Positions 1 to 7,111 of a stretch of 64,000 bases of DNA are shown here, piece after piece. The DNA is from JAIXWP01 sp046309775 (lineage in GTDB: Bacteria > Bacteroidota > Bacteroidia > Flavobacteriales_D > Sanyastnellaceae): positions 1 through 64,000 of the forward strand of contig JBKCOM010000035.1 of NCBI GenBank assembly GCA_046309775.1, given 5' to 3'. Under the pieces are notes generated by a model. It ran no database searches and had not been told where the DNA came from. It saw only the letters and a program-made list of their open reading frames with translations. Each line of letters opens with the position of its first letter. Positions within the stretch are counted from its first letter, which is position 1. Both the position numbers and the translations under genes were made by a program.

Positions 1-93
1 GGACAGGCAACGTACTTTTTACAAAATCAAGGTTTTGAAAATATCTTCAACGGTGGAAGCTGGTTGGATGTAAACTATTTCATGAACAATTAA
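1..93 (+). CDS. Rhodanese-like protein, C-terminal end only
   Basis: The frame is open from the first base and ends in TAA at 91-93, giving 30 residues that finish with a GGSWLDV-type ending. The same ending (GGSWM) closes the rhodanese gene that starts 11 bases later, so this is probably the last part of a paralogous single-domain rhodanese. The catalytic cysteine loop lies before the window and cannot be checked. It appears to be the first visible gene of the rhodanese-thioredoxin run. Confidence 0.6.
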   Translation, partial: GQATYFLQNQGFENIFNGGSWLDVNYFMNN

Positions 94-104
94 GAATAAA
101 AAAT

Positions 105-407
105 ATGTTTGGATTTATTAAAAAATTAATGGGCGGCAGCAACGTGGATGTAAATGCGTTAATTGCCAATGGTGCCAAAGTGATTGATGTGCGCACTCCA
201 GGTGAGTTTTCAAGCGGTCATGTGAAGGGAGCGGTGAATATTCCTTTGGATCAGATTTCATCAAAGCTCAAGACACTAAAGAAGGATGAAACCTATGTAT
301 TGTGCTGCCGCAGTGGTATGCGCAGCGGTAATGCGACGCGCATCATGAAGTCTGCGGGATTTTCAAATGTTTACAATGGTGGAAGTTGGATGAATCTTAA
401 AAAATAG
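105..407 (+). CDS. Single-domain rhodanese (sulfurtransferase)
   Basis: A 100-residue protein of the usual single-domain rhodanese length. The N-terminal DVRTPGEF motif (about 28-35) is the conserved fold signature. The active-site loop CRSGMRSG begins at Cys68, which would carry the persulfide. There is no signal peptide or membrane segment, so it is probably cytoplasmic. Family members move sulfane sulfur to thiol acceptors; the specific donor and acceptor are unknown here. It sits 11 bases after another rhodanese end and 4 bases before a third, exported one, with a thioredoxin next, which suggests linked thiol/sulfur chemistry. Confidence 0.85.
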   Translation: MFGFIKKLMGGSNVDVNALIANGAKVIDVRTPGEFSSGHVKGAVNIPLDQISSKLKTLKKDETYVLCCRSGMRSGNATRIMKSAGFSNVYNGGSWMNLKK

Positions 408-411
408 AATT

Positions 412-810
412 ATGAGAACAAATATTTTAGGTCTTTTTATAGCAGTGCTGGGTTTGTTGACCTTCAACTCATGCGCCGATGGTCAGCAAGCGAAGGGTGA
501 AAATCTGAGCGCTGCGCAGTTCAAAGAGGGCATTGAAAAAGGAAATGTAACCATCCTCGATGTTCGCACCTCTGGTGAGGTGGCTTCAGGTTATATCGAA
601 GGTGCTCAGAATATAGATTGGTATGCGAGCGATTTTAAAGAGCGCGCCTCTAAACTTGACAAGACAAAACCTGTTTATATCTATTGTGCGGCTGGAGGTC
701 GATCTTCAAGTGCGATCAGCACCATGAAGGCTCTTGGGTTTAAAGAAGTGTATGATTTAGAAGGCGGCATGGGCGCTTGGCGCAAAGCGGGTTATCCGGT
801 AAAAAAATAA
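412..810 (+). CDS. Exported rhodanese, probable lipoprotein
   Basis: A 132-residue protein. It starts with a hydrophobic signal (about residues 4-18) ending in FNSCADG, consistent with Bacteroidota lipoprotein processing at Cys21, although the box is not canonical. The rhodanese domain follows, with DVRTSGE near 50 and active-site loop CAAGGRSS beginning at Cys92. It is therefore probably a periplasmic or outer-membrane-attached sulfurtransferase, in contrast to its cytoplasmic neighbour. The gene starts 4 bases after the preceding rhodanese and ends 8 bases before a thioredoxin, so co-transcription is likely. Confidence 0.82.
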   Translation: MRTNILGLFIAVLGLLTFNSCADGQQAKGENLSAAQFKEGIEKGNVTILDVRTSGEVASGYIEGAQNIDWYASDFKERASKLDKTKPVYIYCAAGGRSSSAISTMKALGFKEVYDLEGGMGAWRKAGYPVKK

Positions 811-818
811 AAAGCATC

Positions 819-1124
819 ATGGCACAAGAAACATTCGGAAATATCATCAACGGCGATAAGCCTGTATTGATAGACTTTTACGCCACTTGGTGCGGCCCCT
901 GCCAATATCAGCTTCCCATTATGGATGAAGTAGCCGGCGCAGTAGGAGAAGGAGCTCGTATTTTGAAAATAGATGTAGATAAAAATCAAGCATTGAGTGC
1001 ACAACTTGGAATAAGAGGCGTGCCTACATTGATGATTTTTAAAAATGGAGAAATAAAGTGGAAGGCAAGTGGGGTGAAGGATAAAGAGACCTTGGTGGCA
1101 TTATTAAAGGAGCACGGAGCATGA
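819..1124 (+). CDS. trxA: Thioredoxin
   Basis: A 101-residue thioredoxin with the redox motif WCGPC at residues 24-28, preceded by the usual DFYATW strand. The cis-proline loop appears as GIRGVPTL. There is no signal peptide, so a cytoplasmic disulfide reductase is expected. I chose the ATG at 819 rather than an in-frame upstream start that would overlap the rhodanese gene, because this gives the standard family length. Its stop overlaps the next start (ATGA at 1121-1124), indicating translational coupling to the membrane hydroxylase. It may recharge the neighbouring rhodaneses, but that is inference from position. Confidence 0.88.
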   Translation: MAQETFGNIINGDKPVLIDFYATWCGPCQYQLPIMDEVAGAVGEGARILKIDVDKNQALSAQLGIRGVPTLMIFKNGEIKWKASGVKDKETLVALLKEHGA

Positions 1125-1990
1125 ATTATTGGGAGCTGTTTACTGAGTCTTTTGTGGGATATGCCCGCTATGTTGGCAAACAAATCGTTGAGCCCACTTG
1201 GCATAGCTATTTCTGGTGGCTTGTAGGTTTGTCGTTGGCCACTTGGGGATTGGAATTGCTTTTCCCTTGGCGAAAAAACCAAAAGGCGATTCGCAAAGAT
1301 TTTTGGTTGGACGGCTTCTATATGTTTTTCAATTTTTTCATTTTCACCGTCATTGGTTACACTGCGTTGAGCAATGTGGTGTCTCAAGCGTTCAATGACT
1401 TTTTAGGCTTGTTTGGAATCACCAACACCGTGGCGCTCAATGTGGCCTCGTGGCCGGTCTGGGGACAATTTTTATTGATGTTTATCGTGGTCGATTTTGT
1501 CCAATGGAATACGCACCGTTTGCTCCACAGAGTTTCGTGGTTGTGGGAATTTCACAAATTGCACCACAGTGTGGAAGAGATGGGCTTCGCTGCGCACTTG
1601 CGCTACCATTGGATGGAGACCATTGTTTACAAAAGCATTCAATACATTCCGCTCGCGATGCTGGGTTTTGGAATCGATGATTTTTTCATCATCCATATTT
1701 TCACCATTGCCATCGGTCACTTGAATCATAGCAATCTGAAAATTACTTGGGGACCATTCAAATACATTTTGAATTCACCAACGATGCACATCTGGCATCA
1801 TGCAGAGGAATTGCCCAATCATCCGTATGGCGCCAATTTCGGGATTACACTCAGTGTTTGGGACTATATCTTTGGGACAGCCTATATGCCCAAAGACGGG
1901 CGCGATATCAAATTGGGATTTGATGACATAAAAAAATACCCTAAAACTTTTTTGTCTCAGATTTTATATCCTCTTACAAAGAAGCCTTAG
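1121..1990 (+). CDS. Membrane fatty-acid hydroxylase / sterol desaturase family protein
   Basis: A 289-residue integral membrane protein with several hydrophobic helices and the histidine clusters of the non-haem di-iron hydroxylase superfamily: HRLLH, then FHKLHHS, a later NHSN, and HIWHH. These ligate two irons in the family, which hydroxylates or desaturates lipids, carotenoids or sterols using O2. The substrate cannot be read from the sequence. Its start overlaps the thioredoxin stop by four bases, so it is the last gene of the rhodanese-thioredoxin run. It converges on paaA with 23 bases between stops. Confidence 0.85.
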   Translation: MNYWELFTESFVGYARYVGKQIVEPTWHSYFWWLVGLSLATWGLELLFPWRKNQKAIRKDFWLDGFYMFFNFFIFTVIGYTALSNVVSQAFNDFLGLFGITNTVALNVASWPVWGQFLLMFIVVDFVQWNTHRLLHRVSWLWEFHKLHHSVEEMGFAAHLRYHWMETIVYKSIQYIPLAMLGFGIDDFFIIHIFTIAIGHLNHSNLKITWGPFKYILNSPTMHIWHHAEELPNHPYGANFGITLSVWDYIFGTAYMPKDGRDIKLGFDDIKKYPKTFLSQILYPLTKKP

Positions 1991-2013
1991 GGTACTTTTT
2001 ACAATAAGTATTT

Positions 2014-2970
2014 CTATCCAGCTTGCTGCGCTTGGAATTGTTCTTTTGCCTTTTGCTTTTCAGCGTATGCCACCGCAGCTTCTCTCACCCATTCGCCATT
2101 CTCATAGGCTTTGCGACGAGCTTCAACACGTTGTTTATTGCATGGTCCATTTCCTTTTACCACTTCGTTGAATTCGGTCCAATCGATGTCGCCGAAATCG
2201 TAATGACCGCGGGCTTCGTTCCATTTTAAATCTGGATCTGGCACGGTGAGGCCGAGGTATTCTATTTGCGGAATAGACATGTCCACAAACTTCTGACGAA
2301 GTTCGTCGTTGCTATGACGCTTGATTTTCCAAGCCATGTTTTGAGAAGAGTGAGCGCTTTCTTTGTCGCTCGGACCAAACATCATTAGTGAAGGCCACCA
2401 CCAGCGATTGAGTGCATCTTGAGCCATTTTCTTTTGCGCCTCAGTCCCTTTCGCAAGGGCGATCATGATTTCATATCCTTGACGTTGGTGGAAACTTTCT
2501 TCTTTACAAATGCGAATCATCGCTCTGCTGTAAGGGCCATACGATGTGCGCTGAAGCGACACTTGGTTCACAATTGCAGCTCCATCTACCAACCATCCAA
2601 TGGCACCGATATCGGCCCAAGAAAGGGTAGGATAGTTGAAAATGCTAGAATATTTCGCTTTGCCTGAATGCAATTCTTCAATCAATTGATCTCTGTTCAC
2701 ACCAAGCGTTTCCGCCGCGCTGTAGAGATAAAGACCGTGGCCTGCCTCGTCTTGAACCTTGGCAAGCAATATTGTTTTTCTGCGCAACGATGGGGCGCGT
2801 GTAATCCAGTTACCCTCTGGAAGCATACCCACAATTTCGCTGTGCGCATGTTGTGCTATTTGACGAATGAGCGTTTTGCGATAGCCTTCTGGCATCCAGT
2901 CTTTCGCCTCTACTTTGTTCTCTGCATCTACGTATTGCTGGAATTTTTCCAGAAATAAGGTATTTTCCAT
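2014..2970 (-). CDS. paaA: Phenylacetyl-CoA 1,2-epoxidase, catalytic subunit A
   Basis: A 318-residue protein matching the PaaA family in length and motifs. Di-iron ligand segments are visible as HSE (43-45), DEAGH (74-78) and KEESFH (156-161), within a helical ferritin-like fold. PaaA is the oxygenase subunit of the PaaABCE complex, which epoxidises the ring of phenylacetyl-CoA in aerobic phenylacetate breakdown. The paaE reductase is directly adjacent but divergent. PaaB, PaaC and PaaD, normally in the same operon, are not here: the next gene downstream is the convergent hydroxylase. The missing partners must be elsewhere or absent. Confidence 0.93.
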   Translation of the reverse strand: MENTLFLEKFQQYVDAENKVEAKDWMPEGYRKTLIRQIAQHAHSEIVGMLPEGNWITRAPSLRRKTILLAKVQDEAGHGLYLYSAAETLGVNRDQLIEELHSGKAKYSSIFNYPTLSWADIGAIGWLVDGAAIVNQVSLQRTSYGPYSRAMIRICKEESFHQRQGYEIMIALAKGTEAQKKMAQDALNRWWWPSLMMFGPSDKESAHSSQNMAWKIKRHSNDELRQKFVDMSIPQIEYLGLTVPDPDLKWNEARGHYDFGDIDWTEFNEVVKGNGPCNKQRVEARRKAYENGEWVREAAVAYAEKQKAKEQFQAQQAG

Positions 2971-3078
2971 GTTAACTATTTTGCTATTTCGACAACAAGA
3001 TTAATAAAACAAATGTTCAACATCACTATAATTGAGGTGATTTGTGTCATGGAAACCCAGAATTAGGTTTGCCTTATA

Positions 3079-3086
3079 TACATTTG
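3079..3086 (+). promoter_or_regulatory. Bacteroidota -7 promoter element for paaE
   Basis: TACATTTG is an exact TAnnTTTG match, 16 bases before the paaE ATG. No good TTTG is seen at the usual -33 distance, so only half of the promoter is supported. Confidence 0.5.
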
Positions 3087-3102
3087 CTTTGAAAACAAAC
3101 TT

Positions 3103-4185
3103 ATGCGACCAAAGTTTCACGAACTAAAAGTAAAAGACGTACGCCGCGAAACCGTTGACTGTGTTTCGGTGGCTTTTGATATACCTTCTGAGCTTCGCGA
3201 GAATTATCAATTCAAGGCTGGGCAATACCTCACTTTGCGTGAGACCATCAACGGCGAGGACATCCGACGCTCGTATTCCATTTGTAGTGGAGTCAATGAT
3301 GGTGAATTGCGCGTGGCCATAAAAAAAGTAGATGGTGGTGTATTCAGCACTTGGGCGAATGAAAACTTGAAAGTGGGTGATATCATGCAAGTAATGACAC
3401 CCATGGGTGCCTTCACTCCAGAATTGAATACTGGTAAGAAGAAAAGATATTTTCTCGTCGCTGCAGGAAGCGGGATTACTCCAGTGCTTTCGATTGCAAA
3501 AACAGTTTTGACCACGGAGCCACAAAGCGAAGTCACTTTACTTTATGGCAATCGCTGGTTCAACACCATAATATTCAGAGATGAGTTGGAAGATATGAAA
3601 GACCGATTCCTCGGGCGATTCAGAGTTTTTCATGTGTTGAGTGGCGAACCGAATGAAATACAACTTTTCCATGGTCGTATCGATGGGGAGCGTTGTGAAG
3701 GGTTCGGAAAGCACTTTGTTGATTTGGCCGCCACTGATGAGGCATTTATTTGTGGTCCAGAACCGATGATTCGTTCGGTTTCTGAATATTTAAAGTCTAT
3801 AGGCCTCAATGAAGATAAAATACATTTTGAATTATTCGCTTCTCCCGGACAAATCAAGCCAAGAGAAGAAGCAGTAAAAGCGGAGGTAGTTGATAAAGGA
3901 CAATTGTGCAAAGTGTCTGTGGTGTATGATGGGCAGCAAGTAGATTTTGAAATGCCGATGAATGGAATGCCTGTATTGGATGCAGCGCAGCGCCACGGAC
4001 TCGATATACCATTTTCCTGCAAAGGCGGAATGTGTTGCACTTGCAGAGCACACGTGGATGAGGGTTCTGTAGAAATGATTGTCAACTACGCACTCGAGCC
4101 CGGAGAAGTTGAAAATGGATTCGTATTGACGTGTCAAGCGAAACCAACTTCAGAGCGTGTGGTAATTAATTTCGACGTTCAATAA
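3103..4185 (+). CDS. paaE: Phenylacetyl-CoA epoxidase reductase subunit
   Basis: A 360-residue flavin/iron-sulfur reductase. The N-terminal two thirds are a ferredoxin-NADP reductase module with the FAD motif RRSYS (55-59) and the nucleotide-binding GSGITP. The C-terminus is a plant-type [2Fe-2S] ferredoxin with ligands Cys306, Cys311, Cys314 and Cys344. This order and length match PaaE, which passes electrons from NADPH to the di-iron PaaA subunit. A generic class IA-like oxidoreductase is an alternative, but divergent adjacency to paaA supports paaE. It ends two bases from the stop of the convergent ABC-F gene. Confidence 0.88.
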   Translation: MRPKFHELKVKDVRRETVDCVSVAFDIPSELRENYQFKAGQYLTLRETINGEDIRRSYSICSGVNDGELRVAIKKVDGGVFSTWANENLKVGDIMQVMTPMGAFTPELNTGKKKRYFLVAAGSGITPVLSIAKTVLTTEPQSEVTLLYGNRWFNTIIFRDELEDMKDRFLGRFRVFHVLSGEPNEIQLFHGRIDGERCEGFGKHFVDLAATDEAFICGPEPMIRSVSEYLKSIGLNEDKIHFELFASPGQIKPREEAVKAEVVDKGQLCKVSVVYDGQQVDFEMPMNGMPVLDAAQRHGLDIPFSCKGGMCCTCRAHVDEGSVEMIVNYALEPGEVENGFVLTCQAKPTSERVVINFDVQ

Positions 4186-4187
4186 TA

Positions 4188-5300
4188 TTAGATAAGTTCG
4201 CTGAGCTCGAGCCATCTCATGGTCTTGGTATCGAGTTCATCCACTACTTTTCCAAGTTCTTCGGTGACCTTGAGAAGTTGTGTGTGATCGGCGAGGCTTT
4301 GCTCTAATTTGATTTCTAATTGTTTCTTTTTTTCTTCTAAAAGAGGAAGGTCTTTTTCTAATTGATCGAATTCAAATTTTTCTTTGAAAGATAATTTGAC
4401 TTTTGTTTTTTGTGTCGTCTCGACCACAGGAGCGCTGGCTTGAGCGAGAGCGTCTTGTTTCACTTGCTTATCGGCTTTTTCCATTTCATCCATGGTCTGT
4501 CTGAATTTGGAATAGCTACCGATGATATCTTTTACATTGCCGTGCCCATCGAGCACGAAGACGTGATCTACGAGTTTGTCAAGAAAATATCTATCGTGAC
4601 TTACGATGACCAAACACCCCGGGAAGTGTTGGAGGTATTCTTCGAGCGCGCTGAGGGTAAAAACGTCGAGGTCGTTGGTAGGCTCATCGAGAATCATGAA
4701 GTTGGGATTCTTCATGAGTAGCAGTAATAATTGCAAACGTTTCTTTTCGCCACCACTGAGCTTTTCAATGTAGTTGAAATGCATGTGTTTTGGAAAAAGA
4801 AAACGCTCGAGCATTTGAGCTGCCGTGATTGTTTTTCCTTTTTTCAATGGAATAAAATCAGCCACTTCACGCACCGCTTCGATCACACGTTGTCCATCTT
4901 TAAGTTTGATTCCGGTTTGGCTGTAGTAGCCATAGACAACTGTTTCGCCGACTACTACCTTTCCTCCATCTGGTTCGAGTTGCTGTGTGAGCAGATTGAG
5001 AAAAGTACTTTTTCCAGTACCATTGCGACCTACCAATCCCACTTTTTCTCCCGTCTTGAATACATAGTCGAAACCATTCAGTACTTGTGTCTCACCAAAG
5101 GCTTTTTTCACTTTGTGTAATTCAACGATTTTGCTTCCGAGACGACTGATGTTGATTTCCAATTCGAGTGAGTCAGGATCGGTATTTTTTCTCACGCGTT
5201 CTTTCAGCTCTTCAAAGCTATCCATGCGTGATTTGCTTTTGGTGGTGCGGGCTTTGGGCATTTTGCGCGCCCATTCCAATTCTCTTTTGAAAAGATTCAT
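4188..5300 (-). CDS. ABC-F ATPase, C-terminal half of a split gene (Uup-like)
   Basis: A 370-residue fragment holding the second ATPase domain of an Uup-type ABC-F protein: Walker A GRNGTGKST, signature LSGGEKKR, Walker B ILDEPTNDLD and the switch region SHDRYFL. The C-terminal coiled-coil tail is rich in Lys, Glu and Leu. The coding frame extends upstream through 32 sense codons that encode the typical inter-domain linker, up to an in-frame TAA at 5397-5399 that separates it from the N-terminal half. The ATG at 5300 lies inside the linker and is an arbitrary start. Intact relatives act on ribosomes or in DNA-structure maintenance. Whether this half is expressed is unclear. Confidence 0.8.
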   Translation of the reverse strand: MNLFKRELEWARKMPKARTTKSKSRMDSFEELKERVRKNTDPDSLELEINISRLGSKIVELHKVKKAFGETQVLNGFDYVFKTGEKVGLVGRNGTGKSTFLNLLTQQLEPDGGKVVVGETVVYGYYSQTGIKLKDGQRVIEAVREVADFIPLKKGKTITAAQMLERFLFPKHMHFNYIEKLSGGEKKRLQLLLLLMKNPNFMILDEPTNDLDVFTLSALEEYLQHFPGCLVIVSHDRYFLDKLVDHVFVLDGHGNVKDIIGSYSKFRQTMDEMEKADKQVKQDALAQASAPVVETTQKTKVKLSFKEKFEFDQLEKDLPLLEEKKKQLEIKLEQSLADHTQLLKVTEELGKVVDELDTKTMRWLELSELI

Positions 5301-5396
5301 TGCCTTTTCACGAGAGCTTTCTTCGAGCGCTTCGCGCTCGGCTTTTTTCTCTAGGTAATAGGAGAAATTTCCTTTGTATCGATAGATGCTTTTATT

Positions 5397-5399
5397 TTA
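5397..5399 (-). pseudogene. In-frame nonsense codon splitting the ABC-F gene (4188-6053)
   Basis: Read on the minus strand, the frame of the N-terminal half ends in EILEL, then TAA, then continues without a shift as NKSIYRYKGN and the rest of the linker into the C-terminal half. Exactly 32 sense codons separate the stop from the ATG at 5300. Relatives usually have an acidic residue here, so a single GAA-to-TAA change would explain it. It may be a real point mutation, a sequencing error, or a readthrough site. Confidence 0.85.
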
Positions 5400-6053
5400 T
5401 AATTCTAAAATTTCGTCAGTGATGTTTTCTAAAAAGTAACGATCGTGTGTTATCATGAAGATCGTCATATTGGAGCGATTTAGAAATTCTTCGAGCCACT
5501 CGATCATATCGAGGTCGAGGTGGTTGGTGGGCTCATCGAGAAAAACGAGATCAGGTTCTTCGATGAGCACTTTTGCCAAAGCGATGCGACGCTTTTGACC
5601 TCCGGAGAGATTTTTTACTACGCGCTCGAGGTCGTGGATTTCAAGACCGCCTAATACTTGGCGTGCCTTCGCTTCATAATCCCAAGCACCTGTTTGATCC
5701 ATTAAGTCGTGTGCTTGTTGCAAATCGCCTTCATTGAGCAATGCTTTCTCGTAGGCAGCAATTGCTTTGGTCATTGGGTTTTTTGCATTGAAGACATTTT
5801 CGAGAATGGTCAATTCATCGTCGAGTCCATGCTCTTGTGCGAGAAAACCTATGCGCACTTCACGGTTGAAAGCGATGATGCCGCCATCGGGAGTGTCTTG
5901 TCCTACAAGGATTTTGAATAAAGTAGATTTGCCAGCACCGTTTCGTGCCACGAGGGCGATTTTTTGACCTTTTTCTATTCCGAAATTGAGATCTTCAAAT
6001 AATAACTGCTCGCCAAATGATTTGGAAACGTTTTCGACTGACAAATAATTCAT
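5397..6053 (-). CDS. ABC-F ATPase, N-terminal half of a split gene (Uup-like)
   Basis: A 218-residue fragment with the first ATPase domain of an Uup-like ABC-F protein: Walker A ARNGAGKST, signature LSGGQKRR, Walker B FLDEPTNHLD and the switch THDRYFL. I set the start at the ATG at 6053 (MNYLSVENVSKSF) rather than an in-frame codon 21 bases upstream, because family members begin this way and a -7 promoter box ends 6 bases before it. It stops at the TAA described separately. On its own it lacks the linker and second domain, so the fragment is unlikely to have full ABC-F function. Confidence 0.82.
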   Translation of the reverse strand: MNYLSVENVSKSFGEQLLFEDLNFGIEKGQKIALVARNGAGKSTLFKILVGQDTPDGGIIAFNREVRIGFLAQEHGLDDELTILENVFNAKNPMTKAIAAYEKALLNEGDLQQAHDLMDQTGAWDYEAKARQVLGGLEIHDLERVVKNLSGGQKRRIALAKVLIEEPDLVFLDEPTNHLDLDMIEWLEEFLNRSNMTIFMITHDRYFLENITDEILEL

Positions 6054-6059
6054 AGGTTG

Positions 6060-6067
6060 CAAAGATA
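6060..6067 (-). promoter_or_regulatory. Bacteroidota -7 promoter element for the ABC-F gene
   Basis: On the minus strand this reads TATCTTTG, an exact TAnnTTTG match, 6 bases before the ATG at 6053. It implies a nearly leaderless transcript and supports the chosen start. Confidence 0.5.
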
Positions 6068-6113
6068 GCATCACATTTCATCCGATATTGCCAACTCTTT
6101 TTAGAAAAGGAAG

Positions 6114-6575
6114 ATGGAAACATTGACATGGCATTTAAAAAACTGGGATGAGCTTACAGCCACGGAGTTGTACCGTGTTCTTCAACTGCGAGTGGGTGTT
6201 TTTGTGGTAGAGCAAAATTGTCCATATCCAGAGTTGGATGGGAAAGATTTGAAATGTGCTCATTTGTGGGTGAGCGATTCCACGGGGCGTGTACATGCTT
6301 GCAGCAGATTGGTGCCTCCGGGAGTTAGTTATTCGGATCCGTCCATCGGAAGATTGGCCAGTTCATTGGTGATGCGTAGAGAAGGTTTGGGCAAAGAGGT
6401 GATGCAGCGTTCAATTGACCAGCAGCGCGTCGCATATCCTGGAAGAGACATTCGCATCAGCGCCCAGAGTTATCTTCAGAAGTTTTATGAATCCTTCGGT
6501 TTTCAGGTGGAAGGCGAGGAGTATTTGGAAGACGATATTCCGCATAAAGAAATGGTATTGAAATATTCTCTTTAA
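6114..6575 (+). CDS. elaA: GNAT acetyltransferase, ElaA family
   Basis: A 153-residue protein whose N-terminus (LYRVLQLRVGVFVVEQNCPY) is characteristic of ElaA-type GNAT proteins. Next come the acyl-CoA binding region with RLVPPG and GRLA, and a C-terminal YESFGF helix-strand. The family is predicted to acetylate small amines or proteins from acetyl-CoA in the cytoplasm; the physiological substrate is not known. It is divergent from the ABC-F gene and is followed 8 bases later by a DinB-like gene, so the two may be one transcript. Confidence 0.88.
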   Translation: METLTWHLKNWDELTATELYRVLQLRVGVFVVEQNCPYPELDGKDLKCAHLWVSDSTGRVHACSRLVPPGVSYSDPSIGRLASSLVMRREGLGKEVMQRSIDQQRVAYPGRDIRISAQSYLQKFYESFGFQVEGEEYLEDDIPHKEMVLKYSL

Positions 6576-6583
6576 TTTGTAGT

Positions 6584-7111
6584 ATGACAAAATCAATCGA
6601 AACTAAACTGCACGACCTCACAGAGGCGAAGCAACAAGCCCTTCAGTATTTTGAGGTATTGAGTACAGAACAAATCAACAGTGCGCCGGAAGGTGAGTGG
6701 AGTATGGTGCAAGTGATAGAACACATTTTGATGAGCGAAGGCGGCACCTTGGGTTATATGATGAAAAAAACATCCAGTGGTTTTGATGTTTTGGATAGAG
6801 TAGGGGAGCAAGAGCGTTTTGCGGAAAACATGTTGGTCAAAAGACTCGATTCAGGGGAGCGATATAAGGCTCCTGCAGTGCTTCCCGATCCGGCGGGTGG
6901 CGCGAGTTTGGAAGAGTTGAGTACTAAGTGGGAAAAACTCAGGGGACAATTGAATGCATTCATTTCATCCGTTCCCGAGGAGTATTATGATCGATTGATA
7001 TTTAAGCAACCTGCCGCAGGCATGATTACCTTGGACGGTACGATGGACTTTCTCAATTCGCATTTGAGACATCACTTTGTTCAGCTTGAAAGATTGCGCT
7101 CACAGTTTTAA
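6584..7111 (+). CDS. DinB-superfamily protein
   Basis: A 175-residue helical protein of DinB/YfiT type. Supporting motifs are an early WSMVQVIEHI segment and a late HLRHHFVQLERL segment, which provide the histidines that bind a divalent metal in this superfamily. Members include thiol-dependent transferases and many uncharacterised proteins, so no reaction is assigned. It lies between elaA and an O-antigen ligase gene whose start directly follows its stop, suggesting co-transcription without clear functional linkage. Confidence 0.75.
   Translation: MTKSIETKLHDLTEAKQQALQYFEVLSTEQINSAPEGEWSMVQVIEHILMSEGGTLGYMMKKTSSGFDVLDRVGEQERFAENMLVKRLDSGERYKAPAVLPDPAGGASLEELSTKWEKLRGQLNAFISSVPEEYYDRLIFKQPAAGMITLDGTMDFLNSHLRHHFVQLERLRSQF

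Noticed and set aside
777..818. Upstream extension of thioredoxin
   Set aside because: It would overlap the rhodanese gene and add 14 residues unlike thioredoxins; the ATG at 819 gives the family length.
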